From Carnobacteriaceae bacterium zg-C25 (GTDB lineage Bacteria > Bacillota > Bacilli > Lactobacillales > Aerococcaceae): a stretch of DNA of 64,000 bases. Both the position numbers and the translations under genes were made by a program. The notes under the pieces were generated by a model. That model was not told the origin of the DNA and made no database searches. It saw nothing but the letters and a program-made list of their open reading frames with translations. This document shows, in pieces, positions 55,432 through 64,000 of this stretch (its first letter is position 1; every line of letters begins with the position of its first letter). The DNA lies in contig CP072828.1 in NCBI GenBank assembly GCA_017945845.1, forward strand, positions 310,001 to 374,000, read 5' to 3'.

Positions 55432-56295
55432 ATGTCTAATATTCAATGGTTTCCGGGGCATATGGCAAAGGCGCGTCGTCAGGCAATCGAAAAAATGTCG
55501 CTTGTTGATGTGGTGGTTGAGTTAATTGATGCGCGTATTCCGTATTCGTCGCGTAATCCGATGATTGATGAAATTGTGAATCAAAAGCCACGTTTAATCG
55601 TCTTAAATAAAATTGATTTAGCCGACGACAAAAAAACAGGTGAGTGGGTAAATTATTTCAAATCCTGTGGGCATTCCGTATTGACGATTCAAGCAAAAGA
55701 TGGCAAAGGGTTAAAACAAATTCAAGATAAATTGAAAGAAATTATGTCGGAAAAGTTGGAGCGCCTACGTGCCAAAGGGTTGAAAAATCGTCCAATTCGA
55801 TTGATGATTCTAGGTATTCCAAACGTTGGCAAATCCACCTTAATCAATCGTTTTATTAAAAAGAATAAAGCGGAAACCGGTAATAAACCAGGGGTAACGA
55901 AAGGGCAACAATGGCTCAAACTAGGAAAAGAGTTTGAATTGCTGGATACACCGGGAATTTTATGGCCGAAATTTGAAGATCAAGAAATTGGTAAAAAATT
56001 AGCGTTGACGGGTGCGATTAAAGATACCATCTTCAATCAAGAGACTGTAGCGTTATTTGCGATTGATCATTTTTCACGCTATTATGCAGAACCTTTCAAA
56101 AAATCGTTTGGTTTAACCGATGAAAATTTAGATTTGCCAAATACGGAATTGTTAATTTATATGACGAATCGAATGGGCTTAAAAGACGATTATGATAAAG
56201 CGTGTGAAAAAATTGTATTTGATATTCGTTCGGGTAAATTAGGTGGTTACACATTAGATGAAGTAAGTGAAGTGGGAACGCCTGATGAAAATTAG
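55432..56295 (+). CDS. rbgA: Ribosome biogenesis GTPase RbgA (YlqF)
   Basis: A 287-residue circularly permuted GTPase. The N terminus is IQWFPGHMAKARRQ. The permuted motif order is visible: G4 NKID (VLNKIDLADD), then G1 GIPNVGKSTLINR, G2 KPGVTKGQQW and G3 DTPGILWP. A C-terminal helical RNA-binding domain follows. It is needed for late 50S subunit maturation. AAAGGA precedes the ATG. It overlaps rnhB by 11 nt, an arrangement also found in Bacillus subtilis. Confidence 0.97.
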   Translation: MSNIQWFPGHMAKARRQAIEKMSLVDVVVELIDARIPYSSRNPMIDEIVNQKPRLIVLNKIDLADDKKTGEWVNYFKSCGHSVLTIQAKDGKGLKQIQDKLKEIMSEKLERLRAKGLKNRPIRLMILGIPNVGKSTLINRFIKKNKAETGNKPGVTKGQQWLKLGKEFELLDTPGILWPKFEDQEIGKKLALTGAIKDTIFNQETVALFAIDHFSRYYAEPFKKSFGLTDENLDLPNTELLIYMTNRMGLKDDYDKACEKIVFDIRSGKLGGYTLDEVSEVGTPDEN

Positions 56296-57061
56296 TGAAA
56301 TTAAACAATTGTTCAGTACGTTAAATTCTCCCGATGAGATTCCACTAGAGATTTTAAATGATGAACGCGTTGGTGTACAAAAAGAAATTCGCCGTTTTCG
56401 TAACGTGTATGAGAAAAAAGTGGCACTACAACAGCGACACGAAAAAATGTTGATGTTTGAACAATTAAAGCGTTGTGAAGGGTATCGTTATATTGCGGGT
56501 ATTGACGAGGTAGGACGTGGACCTTTGGCTGGGCCTGTGGTAGCAGCGTGTGTTGTGATGAAAGAAGATTCGCATCTTTTAGAGGTGAACGACTCTAAAA
56601 AATTGTCGTTAGAAAAACGGGACACCTTATATGATTTGATTTTGTCACAAGCACTAGATTATGGTATTGGTGTGGTGTCTTGTGAAACGATTGATGACAT
56701 CAACATCTATGAAGCTACGAAAGTCGCGATGCAACAAGCCATTGATCAAATGACGGTAAAACCAGATTATTTGTTAATTGATGCGATGAAATTGAATAAC
56801 AGTATCCCACAAGAAAATTTGATTAAAGGGGATGCAAAAAGTTATAGTATTGCATGCGCCAGTATTGTGGCTAAAGTGACACGTGATCGCATGATGGCTG
56901 ATTATGACAAACAGTATCCGGGTTATGCCTTTGCTGAAAATGCAGGGTACGGTACAAAAAAACATTTAGAAGGATTATCAAAACTGGGTATAACGCCCAT
57001 TCATCGAAAAACATTTGAACCTATTAAAAGTATGTTGCAAAATAAAAATGGTGATGTATAG
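56285..57061 (+). CDS. rnhB: Ribonuclease HII
   Basis: The ATG at 56285 overlaps the rbgA end and gives 258 residues. The catalytic motifs are YIAGIDEVGRGPLAGPVVAACV (DEVGRGPLAG), NDSKKLS, LLIDAMKL and YSIACASIVAKVTRD. The N-terminal 60-residue helical extension is normal for Firmicutes RNase HII. It removes RNA from hybrids and single misincorporated ribonucleotides. Together with rnhC the cell has two type 2 RNases H. Confidence 0.96.
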   Translation: MKISEIKQLFSTLNSPDEIPLEILNDERVGVQKEIRRFRNVYEKKVALQQRHEKMLMFEQLKRCEGYRYIAGIDEVGRGPLAGPVVAACVVMKEDSHLLEVNDSKKLSLEKRDTLYDLILSQALDYGIGVVSCETIDDINIYEATKVAMQQAIDQMTVKPDYLLIDAMKLNNSIPQENLIKGDAKSYSIACASIVAKVTRDRMMADYDKQYPGYAFAENAGYGTKKHLEGLSKLGITPIHRKTFEPIKSMLQNKNGDV

Positions 57062-57206
57062 GTTGTTAAAATAGGACAATCTATGAAATAGAATGAACAC
57101 CTAATAAAAGAGTAGAGATGTAACATCTGCGTCTGCAAATTACAATAGTAAGTTAGCTACTTCAAGCAAAAAGTAAATTTTATCGCAAATTTTATTTATA
57201 AAGAAA

Positions 57207-57235
57207 TTGACACCGTTTACAAAAACGTGTAGAAT
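57207..57235 (+). promoter_or_regulatory. Promoter of the licT operon
   Basis: A perfect TTGACA (57207-57212), a 17-nt spacer and TAGAAT (57230-57235). Confidence 0.85.
57208..57221 (+). promoter_or_regulatory. Catabolite-responsive element (cre)
   Basis: TGACACCGTTTACA matches the cre consensus TGNAANCGNTTNCA with one mismatch and overlaps the -35, so CcpA would repress the operon in the presence of preferred sugars. Confidence 0.75.
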
Positions 57236-57251
57236 GACAATATAATAATTA

Positions 57252-57323
57252 GGATTGTAACTCTTCGGGAGGCATTACCAAACTCAAAAGTAAGGGGTGG
57301 GGTGTGTCTACGAAGAGTTTTTT
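57252..57323 (+). promoter_or_regulatory. RAT site and antiterminated terminator in the licT leader
   Basis: GGATTGTAACTCTTCGGGAG and following bases (57252-57279) match the ribonucleic antiterminator of the LicT/BglG family. The overlapping terminator pairs AACTCTTCG (57259-57267) with CGAAGAGTT (57311-57319), then T. Binding of active LicT to the RAT would prevent this terminator from forming. Confidence 0.9.
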
Positions 57324-57376
57324 GTCGTATTATCACTGATATGAAGAAACGGATTAATAATTAAAGGTAGAAAGAT

Positions 57377-58219
57377 ATGAGAGTTGTAAAAAAAATAAAT
57401 AATAATGTTGCAGAATGTATTGATAGCAATGGTAAATATTTGATTGCCTTTGGAAAAGGTATTGGTTTTCCGAAAACACCATATGATTTAACAGATTTAT
57501 CTAAAATAGATATGACTTTTTATCATTTAGACAAGCATTTTCAATTACTAATTAATGAAATTCCTGAAAAATTGATGCTTTTAAGTGTCGAAATTGTTCA
57601 AAACGCTCAGAATAAAGTACAAGGGAGACTTAATCCAACTCTAGTGTTTAGTCTTGCAGATCATATTCAATTTGCGATTAAACGTCTCGAAGAATTTAAA
57701 GAGATGAAAATTTTATTTTCTCAAGATGTTGCACAGTTATATCCTTTGGAAATGCGTATAGCACAAGAAGCGTTGATTTTAATCAATGATCGATTGTCAG
57801 TATCCTTACCTGATAGTGAGGCGACAAGTATTGCGATGCATTTTATTAATAGTCAGACTGAAAGTTCAATTGATCATACATCTCAAGTTATTGAGGAAAT
57901 GATTGAAGTGATGACGCAAACTATTGAAAATCAGCTGGATATAACAGTTAATCGGCAAGAATTTAATTACCAACGATTTCAAGCTCATGTACGCTATTAT
58001 CTCAAAAGAGTTCGGCAGCAAGAATATTTTATTGATGGAAATGCTATTATTTTACAAGAGCTTCAAGAAAAACAGCCTCGAATCTACCAAGTTGCCGTCA
58101 CTATTTTTGATTATGTTCACCAATCATTTGGGTTTGCACAATCGGATGATGAATTATTGTATTTGATGATTCATATCAATAGATTATATGAAAAAAACAA
58201 GAGTGAATCATTAATATAG
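57377..58219 (+). CDS. licT: Transcription antiterminator LicT/BglG family
   Basis: A 280-residue protein: an RNA-binding CAT domain (1-55; KKINNNVAECIDSNGKYLIAFGKGIGF in parts, NNNV and GKGIGF being family marks) and two PTS regulation domains (PRD1 about 70-170, PRD2 about 175-278). His-containing motifs are LADHIQFAIKR, AMHFINSQTE, RFQAHVRYYLKR and YLMIHINRLYE. It is controlled by phosphorylation from HPr and EIIB and binds the RAT site in its own leader. GTAGAAAG precedes the ATG. The beta-glucoside PTS gene follows. Confidence 0.95.
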   Translation: MRVVKKINNNVAECIDSNGKYLIAFGKGIGFPKTPYDLTDLSKIDMTFYHLDKHFQLLINEIPEKLMLLSVEIVQNAQNKVQGRLNPTLVFSLADHIQFAIKRLEEFKEMKILFSQDVAQLYPLEMRIAQEALILINDRLSVSLPDSEATSIAMHFINSQTESSIDHTSQVIEEMIEVMTQTIENQLDITVNRQEFNYQRFQAHVRYYLKRVRQQEYFIDGNAIILQELQEKQPRIYQVAVTIFDYVHQSFGFAQSDDELLYLMIHINRLYEKNKSESLI

Positions 58220-58282
58220 TCTAAATAACTAGTGACTAATAATAGTCAACTTTACATAATATAAACTAAAAAGGAGTAAATA

Positions 58283-59665
58283 ATGATGAATACAAAATAT
58301 GAAGAATTATCCAATAATATTTTAGATTTAATCGGAGGGAAATCGAACGTTACGTTCTTTACGCATTGTGTAACGCGCTTGCGTTTTAATGTAAAGGATA
58401 GAAGTCTTGTTAAAAAAGAAGAGATTGAAGATATCGAAGGTGTTTTAGGGACTCAGTGGCAAAACGAACAATTTCAGATTATCATTGGGCAGTCAGTAGG
58501 AGATGCTTACAACCTTATTTCTCACAAAACAGGGCTAGGAACACAAAGTGAACTATCTGAAAATAATGTAGATTTAGAAGATTTACCGAAAAAATTCGAA
58601 ATCGGCGCAATTTTTAATGCTATTACAGCCTGTATTACCCCACTTATTCCTCTTTTAATAGGTGGAGGAATGGTTAAAGTACTTGCGCTAGTATTAGAAA
58701 TTTCAGGTATACTCACAACTGACAATTCGACACATATGGTATTAAGTTTTGTTGGGGATTCAGTGTTTTATTTCTTGCCAATATTTGTTGGAGCTACAGC
58801 AGCTCGAAGATTTGGTGCCAACATGGGATTGGGAATGCTAATCGGTGCGATGTTTATTCATCCAGCTTTTATTTCTGCAGTAACAGCAGGTACACCACTT
58901 AATTTTTTAAATATCCCAATTTATCCAGCATTTTATGCAAGTACAATTTTTCCTGCAATTTTATCTGTATGGCTAATGACGCCAATTCAAAAGTTTTTTG
59001 GGAAAATTTCTCCTGAGTATATTCGTGCTATTACTGAGCCTCTGTTGACTATTTTAGTCATGATTCCGATAGCGCTTTGTTTAACAGGGCCCGTAGGTGC
59101 ATTTTTAGGAAATTATTTATCAGCAACAATTATTTGGATTTATGACGTAACAGGCTTTTTGGGGGTAGGTGTTTTGGCGGCTATTATGCCGTTTGTGATT
59201 ATGACGGGAATGCATTCTTCATTGTTCCCTTACACCATTAATTCGTTAGCAACTTTAGGGTTAGAGCCTATTGTTGGAACTAGTATGGCTATTTCAGGAA
59301 TGACTCAGGCAGCAGCGTGTTTAGGGGTAGCTTTGAAGTCAAAATCTAAACGTGTAAAATCTGTTTCAATCGGTGCATTTACTACAGCGTTGTTCGGAGG
59401 TGTAACAGAACCAGCAATGTATGGTGTTACACTGAAATATAAAACGCCAATGTATGCGTCAATGATAGGTAGTTTAGTTGGTGGATGTGTTGCTGGGTTT
59501 GGTAAAGCAGCTATGTATGCCTTGCCAGGAGCAGGTGGAGTCGCTATTTTTCCTGTATATATGCCTGGGGGGCTTGCGAATGTACTTTGGTTAGTAGCTG
59601 GGGTTGTAGTGGCTATGATTTTGACTTGTATTATCACATATGTATCATATTCTGATGCAGAATAA
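58283..59665 (+). CDS. PTS beta-glucoside-type EIIBC without EIIA domain
   Basis: A 460-residue Glc-superfamily permease. The EIIB domain (about 1-90) has THCVTRLRFNVKD with the phospho-Cys. EIIC (about 105-455) has membrane helices and MPFVIMTGMHSSLFPYTIN and FGGVTEPAMYGVTLKYK. Typical BglP proteins are about 610 residues with a C-terminal EIIA domain; that domain is missing here and no EIIA of the Glc type is adjacent, so an EIIA encoded elsewhere must serve it. AAAGGAG precedes the ATG. It lies between licT and the GH1 gene. Confidence 0.94.
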   Translation: MMNTKYEELSNNILDLIGGKSNVTFFTHCVTRLRFNVKDRSLVKKEEIEDIEGVLGTQWQNEQFQIIIGQSVGDAYNLISHKTGLGTQSELSENNVDLEDLPKKFEIGAIFNAITACITPLIPLLIGGGMVKVLALVLEISGILTTDNSTHMVLSFVGDSVFYFLPIFVGATAARRFGANMGLGMLIGAMFIHPAFISAVTAGTPLNFLNIPIYPAFYASTIFPAILSVWLMTPIQKFFGKISPEYIRAITEPLLTILVMIPIALCLTGPVGAFLGNYLSATIIWIYDVTGFLGVGVLAAIMPFVIMTGMHSSLFPYTINSLATLGLEPIVGTSMAISGMTQAAACLGVALKSKSKRVKSVSIGAFTTALFGGVTEPAMYGVTLKYKTPMYASMIGSLVGGCVAGFGKAAMYALPGAGGVAIFPVYMPGGLANVLWLVAGVVVAMILTCIITYVSYSDAE

Positions 59666-59678
59666 AGGGTGTTGTTGA

Positions 59679-61145
<1,467 letters not shown>

Positions 61146-61200
61146 ACATCTGAATCGTTTATATTAAGACTTTAATATTCGTCTATATGGGAGGTTTATT

Positions 61201-61950
61201 ATGAAAAAACTTTTACTTCGTGCAGACGACCTTGGTTATTCTGAGGCAGTCAACTATGGTATTGAAAAATCAATAAAAGATGGTTTAATTAGAAGTCTAG
61301 GTGTTATGGTCAATATGCCCGCTACGCAACATGGCGTGAATTTAATTAAGGGGTATGATATAGCGTTTGGAGTGCATGCAAATATTTGTGTCGAAAGGCC
61401 TTTAAGTGACCCGCGTTTGATTCCGAGTTTGGTTGATGAGCGTGGTGGCTTTAAGTCTTCTAAAATCTATCGTCAAGCCAAAGAAGATTTTGTTGTTTTT
61501 GAAGAAGTCATTATTGAAATTGAAGCACAATATCATCGCTTTGTTGAACTCTTTGGTCGTAAACCGGATTATTTTGACGGACATGCTGTGGCTTCAAAAA
61601 ATTTCTTTAAAGGATTGGAATATGTAGCCGATAAGTATAACTTGAAATATTCAGGTATTCCAGTTGATAACAAGCCTTTGAAAATTGGACAATCTTTAGT
61701 GAAGTTCAATATTGAATCTTGGTCTCCAGATTATAGTCCGTATCATATGCTTGAAAATATGGCGGAGAATGCAACGGATGATGTGGTACAATTAGGGATT
61801 TTTCATCCGGGATACTTAGATGCTTATATTTTATCAAATTCAAGTTTAACGATACCCCGGACTCAAGAGGTTGAGGTTTTAATTGATAAGCGAACCAGAT
61901 TGATGCTACAAGAATATGATGTTCAATTGATAGATTATAGAGAATTATAA
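61201..61950 (+). CDS. ChbG/YdjC family carbohydrate deacetylase
   Basis: A 249-residue YdjC-fold protein. LLLRADDLGYSEAVNYGI gives the metal-binding Asp pair, FGVHANICVERPL and YFDGHAVASKNF give the metal-binding His residues, and FHPGYLDA is a typical late motif. ChbG of Escherichia coli deacetylates chitobiose 6-phosphate; here the gene follows a GH1 6-phospho-beta-glucosidase by 55 nt, suggesting that the operon handles N-acetylated beta-glucosides. GGGAGG precedes the ATG. Confidence 0.92.
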   Translation: MKKLLLRADDLGYSEAVNYGIEKSIKDGLIRSLGVMVNMPATQHGVNLIKGYDIAFGVHANICVERPLSDPRLIPSLVDERGGFKSSKIYRQAKEDFVVFEEVIIEIEAQYHRFVELFGRKPDYFDGHAVASKNFFKGLEYVADKYNLKYSGIPVDNKPLKIGQSLVKFNIESWSPDYSPYHMLENMAENATDDVVQLGIFHPGYLDAYILSNSSLTIPRTQEVEVLIDKRTRLMLQEYDVQLIDYREL

Positions 61951-62024
61951 TGTATTGATGCTATGTCAAATGGGATTGAACCTAATAAAAGAGTAGTGAT
62001 TTCATATCTATTGCGTCACTACCA

Positions 62025-62058
62025 GACTGTTGACAACAAAAGTGTCAGCAGTCTTTTT
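62025..62058 (+). terminator. Terminator of the beta-glucoside operon, GACTGTTGACA family
   Basis: GACTGTTGACA (62025-62035) pairs with TGTCAGCAGTC (62043-62053; one G-U) and is followed by five T. Confidence 0.88.
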
Positions 62059-62138
62059 GTCGTTTTATAACAGTTGGTGTTGGTGGCTTGTAAATGGGCT
62101 ATCAACACTTATGGCGTACGATAGATTAAATCGCCGTC

Positions 62139-62174
62139 AAAAAACCGATAGAAAAACGTGTTTTCTATCGGTTT
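62139..62174 (-). terminator. Terminator of the minus-strand membrane protein gene
   Basis: A perfect 14-bp stem (62142-62155 with 62161-62174) and 5-nt loop. On the minus strand it ends in a T run. It lies about 25 nt past the stop of the gene at 62199. Confidence 0.88.
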
Positions 62175-62198
62175 ATTTAATCTAGTCTCAAACTGTAT

Positions 62199-63023
62199 TT
62201 AACGCATAAAAAAGGTTTGAATAATAAGTGTTACTACGGCAATTGCATAAGCTGGTGGGTCGATATGTGTACGTGTGTTTGTATTTAGTAAACGAGCAGT
62301 TAGTTCAAATAAAAACCATGCACCAACACCGAATAAAATGGCAATACTAAAGTTTTGGAAAGCCATATAAGCCAACCCGGCAGAAATACCGATATGGTGA
62401 CCTACGAAAAATTTTGCACCGAAAATGGTAAAGAAAAATAAAAATGCACCAATACCAAAACCAAAGGCGGCTATATGAGTGATCGAAACAGTCCAAGCAA
62501 TCACTGCTGAAAATGCACCGGAATACAACATCCCAAATAACAACTCTTTAGATGAAAAGGATAAGTTGAGATGTGGCGATAAAATTTTACCATCTCCAAA
62601 ATGGATACGTGTGATAATCCCTGTTACGATAATACCCACTGCCCCACCGTCTACTTTTAAACCAAGCACTTGTGTAAAGAAATAAGCGCTGATTAAACCA
62701 ATGATTGCGTATAGTCCACCGTATAATAAAGCGACGGCATTTTGTGTTTCAAATGGTGATTTATCAATGCTGTTTCCCGTAAATTGCCCAATGTTCTTTT
62801 TACCTAAATAAGCCGTTGCGGCTACCGCTCCTGCAAAAGCAATGTGAGGACCGAAAAAGTACCCGAATGCCACATCGTTTAAAAATGCGGTGCCACCACC
62901 TAAATATTGAATAATTGACCCGATAATTACAAAGAAACCGGTCAATCCAATTGATGGAACCGCTCCAATCGTTGCACCAAAAACACCACCAAAGAACGCA
63001 AAAATCAATGATTCTACTGTCAT
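62199..63023 (-). CDS. Multi-pass membrane protein of unknown function
   Basis: A 274-residue protein with about eight hydrophobic helices and few charged residues. Glycine-rich helix segments are prominent (FFGGVFGATIGAVPSIGLTGF; GGAVGIIVTGII; FGFGIGAFLFFFTIFGAKFFVGHHIGIS, in parts), giving a permease-like look. I do not recognise the family. AAGGAG precedes the ATG. It is followed by a terminator; the upstream neighbour on the same strand is an FAD amine oxidase, but they have separate signals. Confidence 0.8.
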   Translation of the reverse strand: MTVESLIFAFFGGVFGATIGAVPSIGLTGFFVIIGSIIQYLGGGTAFLNDVAFGYFFGPHIAFAGAVAATAYLGKKNIGQFTGNSIDKSPFETQNAVALLYGGLYAIIGLISAYFFTQVLGLKVDGGAVGIIVTGIITRIHFGDGKILSPHLNLSFSSKELLFGMLYSGAFSAVIAWTVSITHIAAFGFGIGAFLFFFTIFGAKFFVGHHIGISAGLAYMAFQNFSIAILFGVGAWFLFELTARLLNTNTRTHIDPPAYAIAVVTLIIQTFFMR

Positions 63024-63054
63024 TATGAACTCCTTTAAAATCTTTTATAACTTC

Positions 63055-63083
63055 ATTTTAAAAGGGTTGATTGACTTTGTCTA
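63055..63083 (-). promoter_or_regulatory. Promoter of the unknown membrane protein
   Basis: On the minus strand, TAGACA (63083-63078), a 17-nt spacer and TAAAAT (63060-63055). Confidence 0.55.
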
Positions 63084-63115
63084 ATAAGTATAAGTTATAG
63101 ATAGTATTAAGCCTC

Positions 63116-63137
63116 ATCGGTTATTTATCGGTTATCT
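63116..63137. repeat. Two 11-bp direct repeats
   Basis: ATCGGTTATTT and ATCGGTTATCT follow each other directly, just upstream of the promoter of the minus-strand membrane gene and overlapping the space after the oxidase stop. Confidence 0.5.
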
Positions 63138-63142
63138 ATCGA

Positions 63143-64000
63143 TTAAGGGGTATTTTTTTGTATATAGCGTTCAGGATTAAACGCGCTAATGTCTTCGTGT
63201 AACGGTTGATTGTTGATGAGTAGTGTTAATAAATACGCAATGTAAGGGCCATTTGTCAAACCAGAAGAGCCTAAACCACTACCTACAAGTAATTGATGAG
63301 ATGCGGGAACTTGCCCAAAGCATGGCAAATAATCACTTGTAAAGGCACGCGTACCAACACGTGTGGAAGCGATGTCCACCGTTTTTAATGACGGCATCCA
63401 TACACTTGCGCTAGATTTCATATCGTTGAGTAAGGCTAAATCGACTTGATGATCAAACCCCATATTTTTTTCGTGGGTTGCGCCAATAACCCAATGCCCA
63501 CTGTCGAATGGCAACAAGTCAAATTCACTTTGCGGAATGATGACCGGATAATTGTGGGTGTGTGTATTTTCTAGTTGTACCGTAAACAATTGTCCTTTTT
63601 GTGCTGTAATATCAACGGTATAATCAAGTGCTTCTAAAAGTTCTTTTGTATAGGCACCAGCACAGACAACGATTTTATCGAAATGGCGAAGCGATGATAT
63701 AGTTGTGCGTTCGCTTATAAATGTAGCGCCATTTTGAAGAGCCGCTTGTTTGACGGTCTGTAAATAAGAGCGTCCATCAATGCACGCACCACCTGAAATA
63801 AATAGACCATCTTGCTCTGTTTGTAATTCAGGAATACGTTCCATAATTTCGTTAGCACTTAATCGCTTAATGTCACCGATGAACGCGTCGTTTTGACGAC
63901 GTTCGTGTGCTAAAGTTTCTAATTTGTTGAGTAACGCTTCACTCTTTTTAAAATAGATGGCACCATTTTGACGGTAAAAAGTAGTGTCGATACCGTCATT
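63143..64000 (-). CDS. FAD-dependent glycine/D-amino-acid oxidase family protein (partial)
   Basis: The frame runs off the window at base 64000, so the N-terminal FAD-binding GxGxxG part is outside. The visible 285 residues include GIDTTFYRQNGAIYF, LFISGGACIDGRSYLQTVKQAAL, VVCAGAYTKELLEAL, GQLFTVQL, PFDSGHWVIGATHEKNMGFD, ASTRVGTRAFTSDYLPCFG and LVGSGLGSSGLTNGPYIAYLL; these are DAO-superfamily signatures (ThiO/DadA-like). It oxidises an amine or amino acid with FAD; the substrate is uncertain. There is no link to thiamine genes in the window. Confidence 0.9.
   Translation of the reverse strand, partial: NDGIDTTFYRQNGAIYFKKSEALLNKLETLAHERRQNDAFIGDIKRLSANEIMERIPELQTEQDGLFISGGACIDGRSYLQTVKQAALQNGATFISERTTISSLRHFDKIVVCAGAYTKELLEALDYTVDITAQKGQLFTVQLENTHTHNYPVIIPQSEFDLLPFDSGHWVIGATHEKNMGFDHQVDLALLNDMKSSASVWMPSLKTVDIASTRVGTRAFTSDYLPCFGQVPASHQLLVGSGLGSSGLTNGPYIAYLLTLLINNQPLHEDISAFNPERYIQKNTP

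Overview
The window is chromosomal DNA from a low-GC Gram-positive bacterium, most likely a member of the Lactobacillales. The evidence is the gene order and content: cvfB-xerD-deoB-punA, dnaG-rpoD, hrcA-grpE-dnaK-dnaJ with CIRCE boxes, and rbgA-rnhB. LPXTG surface proteins, many PTS genes, a CpsB/C/D capsule kinase system and strong GGAGG ribosome sites fit the same group. I cannot name the genus from sequence alone. No tRNA, rRNA, CRISPR array, prophage or intact insertion sequence was seen.

Layout. 1-6.8 kb: the 3' end of ackA, a cysteine-less rhodanese, a YitT membrane protein (minus strand), the cvfB-xerD-deoB-punA operon and a DUF1189-like membrane protein. 7.1-12.4 kb: a surface region with two LPXTG proteins. 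Between them is an exported thioredoxin-like lipoprotein (CPDC active site), which is co-directional with the second adhesin and 34 nt upstream of it; that adhesin has exactly two cysteines in its exported part. 12.6-17.1 kb: dnaG-rpoD, a Nudix hydrolase, and a small islet with an HTH regulator and a membrane protein of different codon use. 17.1-22.1 kb: heat-shock operon. 22.1-25.3 kb: small membrane proteins, the LemA/TPM pair, and a hemolysin III-type protein.

25.3-32.9 kb: a peptidoglycan-sugar salvage cluster with a BadF-type amino-sugar kinase, anmK, an RpiR/MurR regulator, murQ, PTS EIIA, a small membrane protein, EIIB, EIIC and a MupG-type 6-phospho-N-acetylmuramidase. nagA lies 4 kb away. 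Together they would import MurNAc-containing sugar through a lactose/cellobiose-class PTS, split the phosphorylated disaccharide inside the cell, remove the lactyl ether and deacetylate GlcNAc-6-P. A shared palindrome precedes murQ and the EIIB gene and may be the MurR operator.

33-46.2 kb: efp, a CPA1 antiporter behind a perfect 38-bp palindrome, rnhC, nagA, a heterodimeric ABC exporter, an aberrant Amt-family protein divergent from an FAD oxidoreductase, pepT, and a rhomboid protease. 46.5-55.1 kb: a capsule/exopolysaccharide locus (cpsC, cpsD, cpsB, three GT4 glycosyltransferases, a Wzy-like polymerase, a short priming transferase) with no visible flippase. 55.4-62 kb: rbgA-rnhB, then a LicT-controlled beta-glucoside operon (antiterminator, EIIBC without EIIA, GH1 enzyme, ChbG-type deacetylase). 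62.2-64 kb: an unknown membrane protein and a partial FAD-dependent amine oxidase on the minus strand.

Several intergenic hairpins recur in related copies: GACTGTTGACA-type terminators and AGGTTGA/TCAACCT hairpins. They look like dispersed repeat families reused as terminators.
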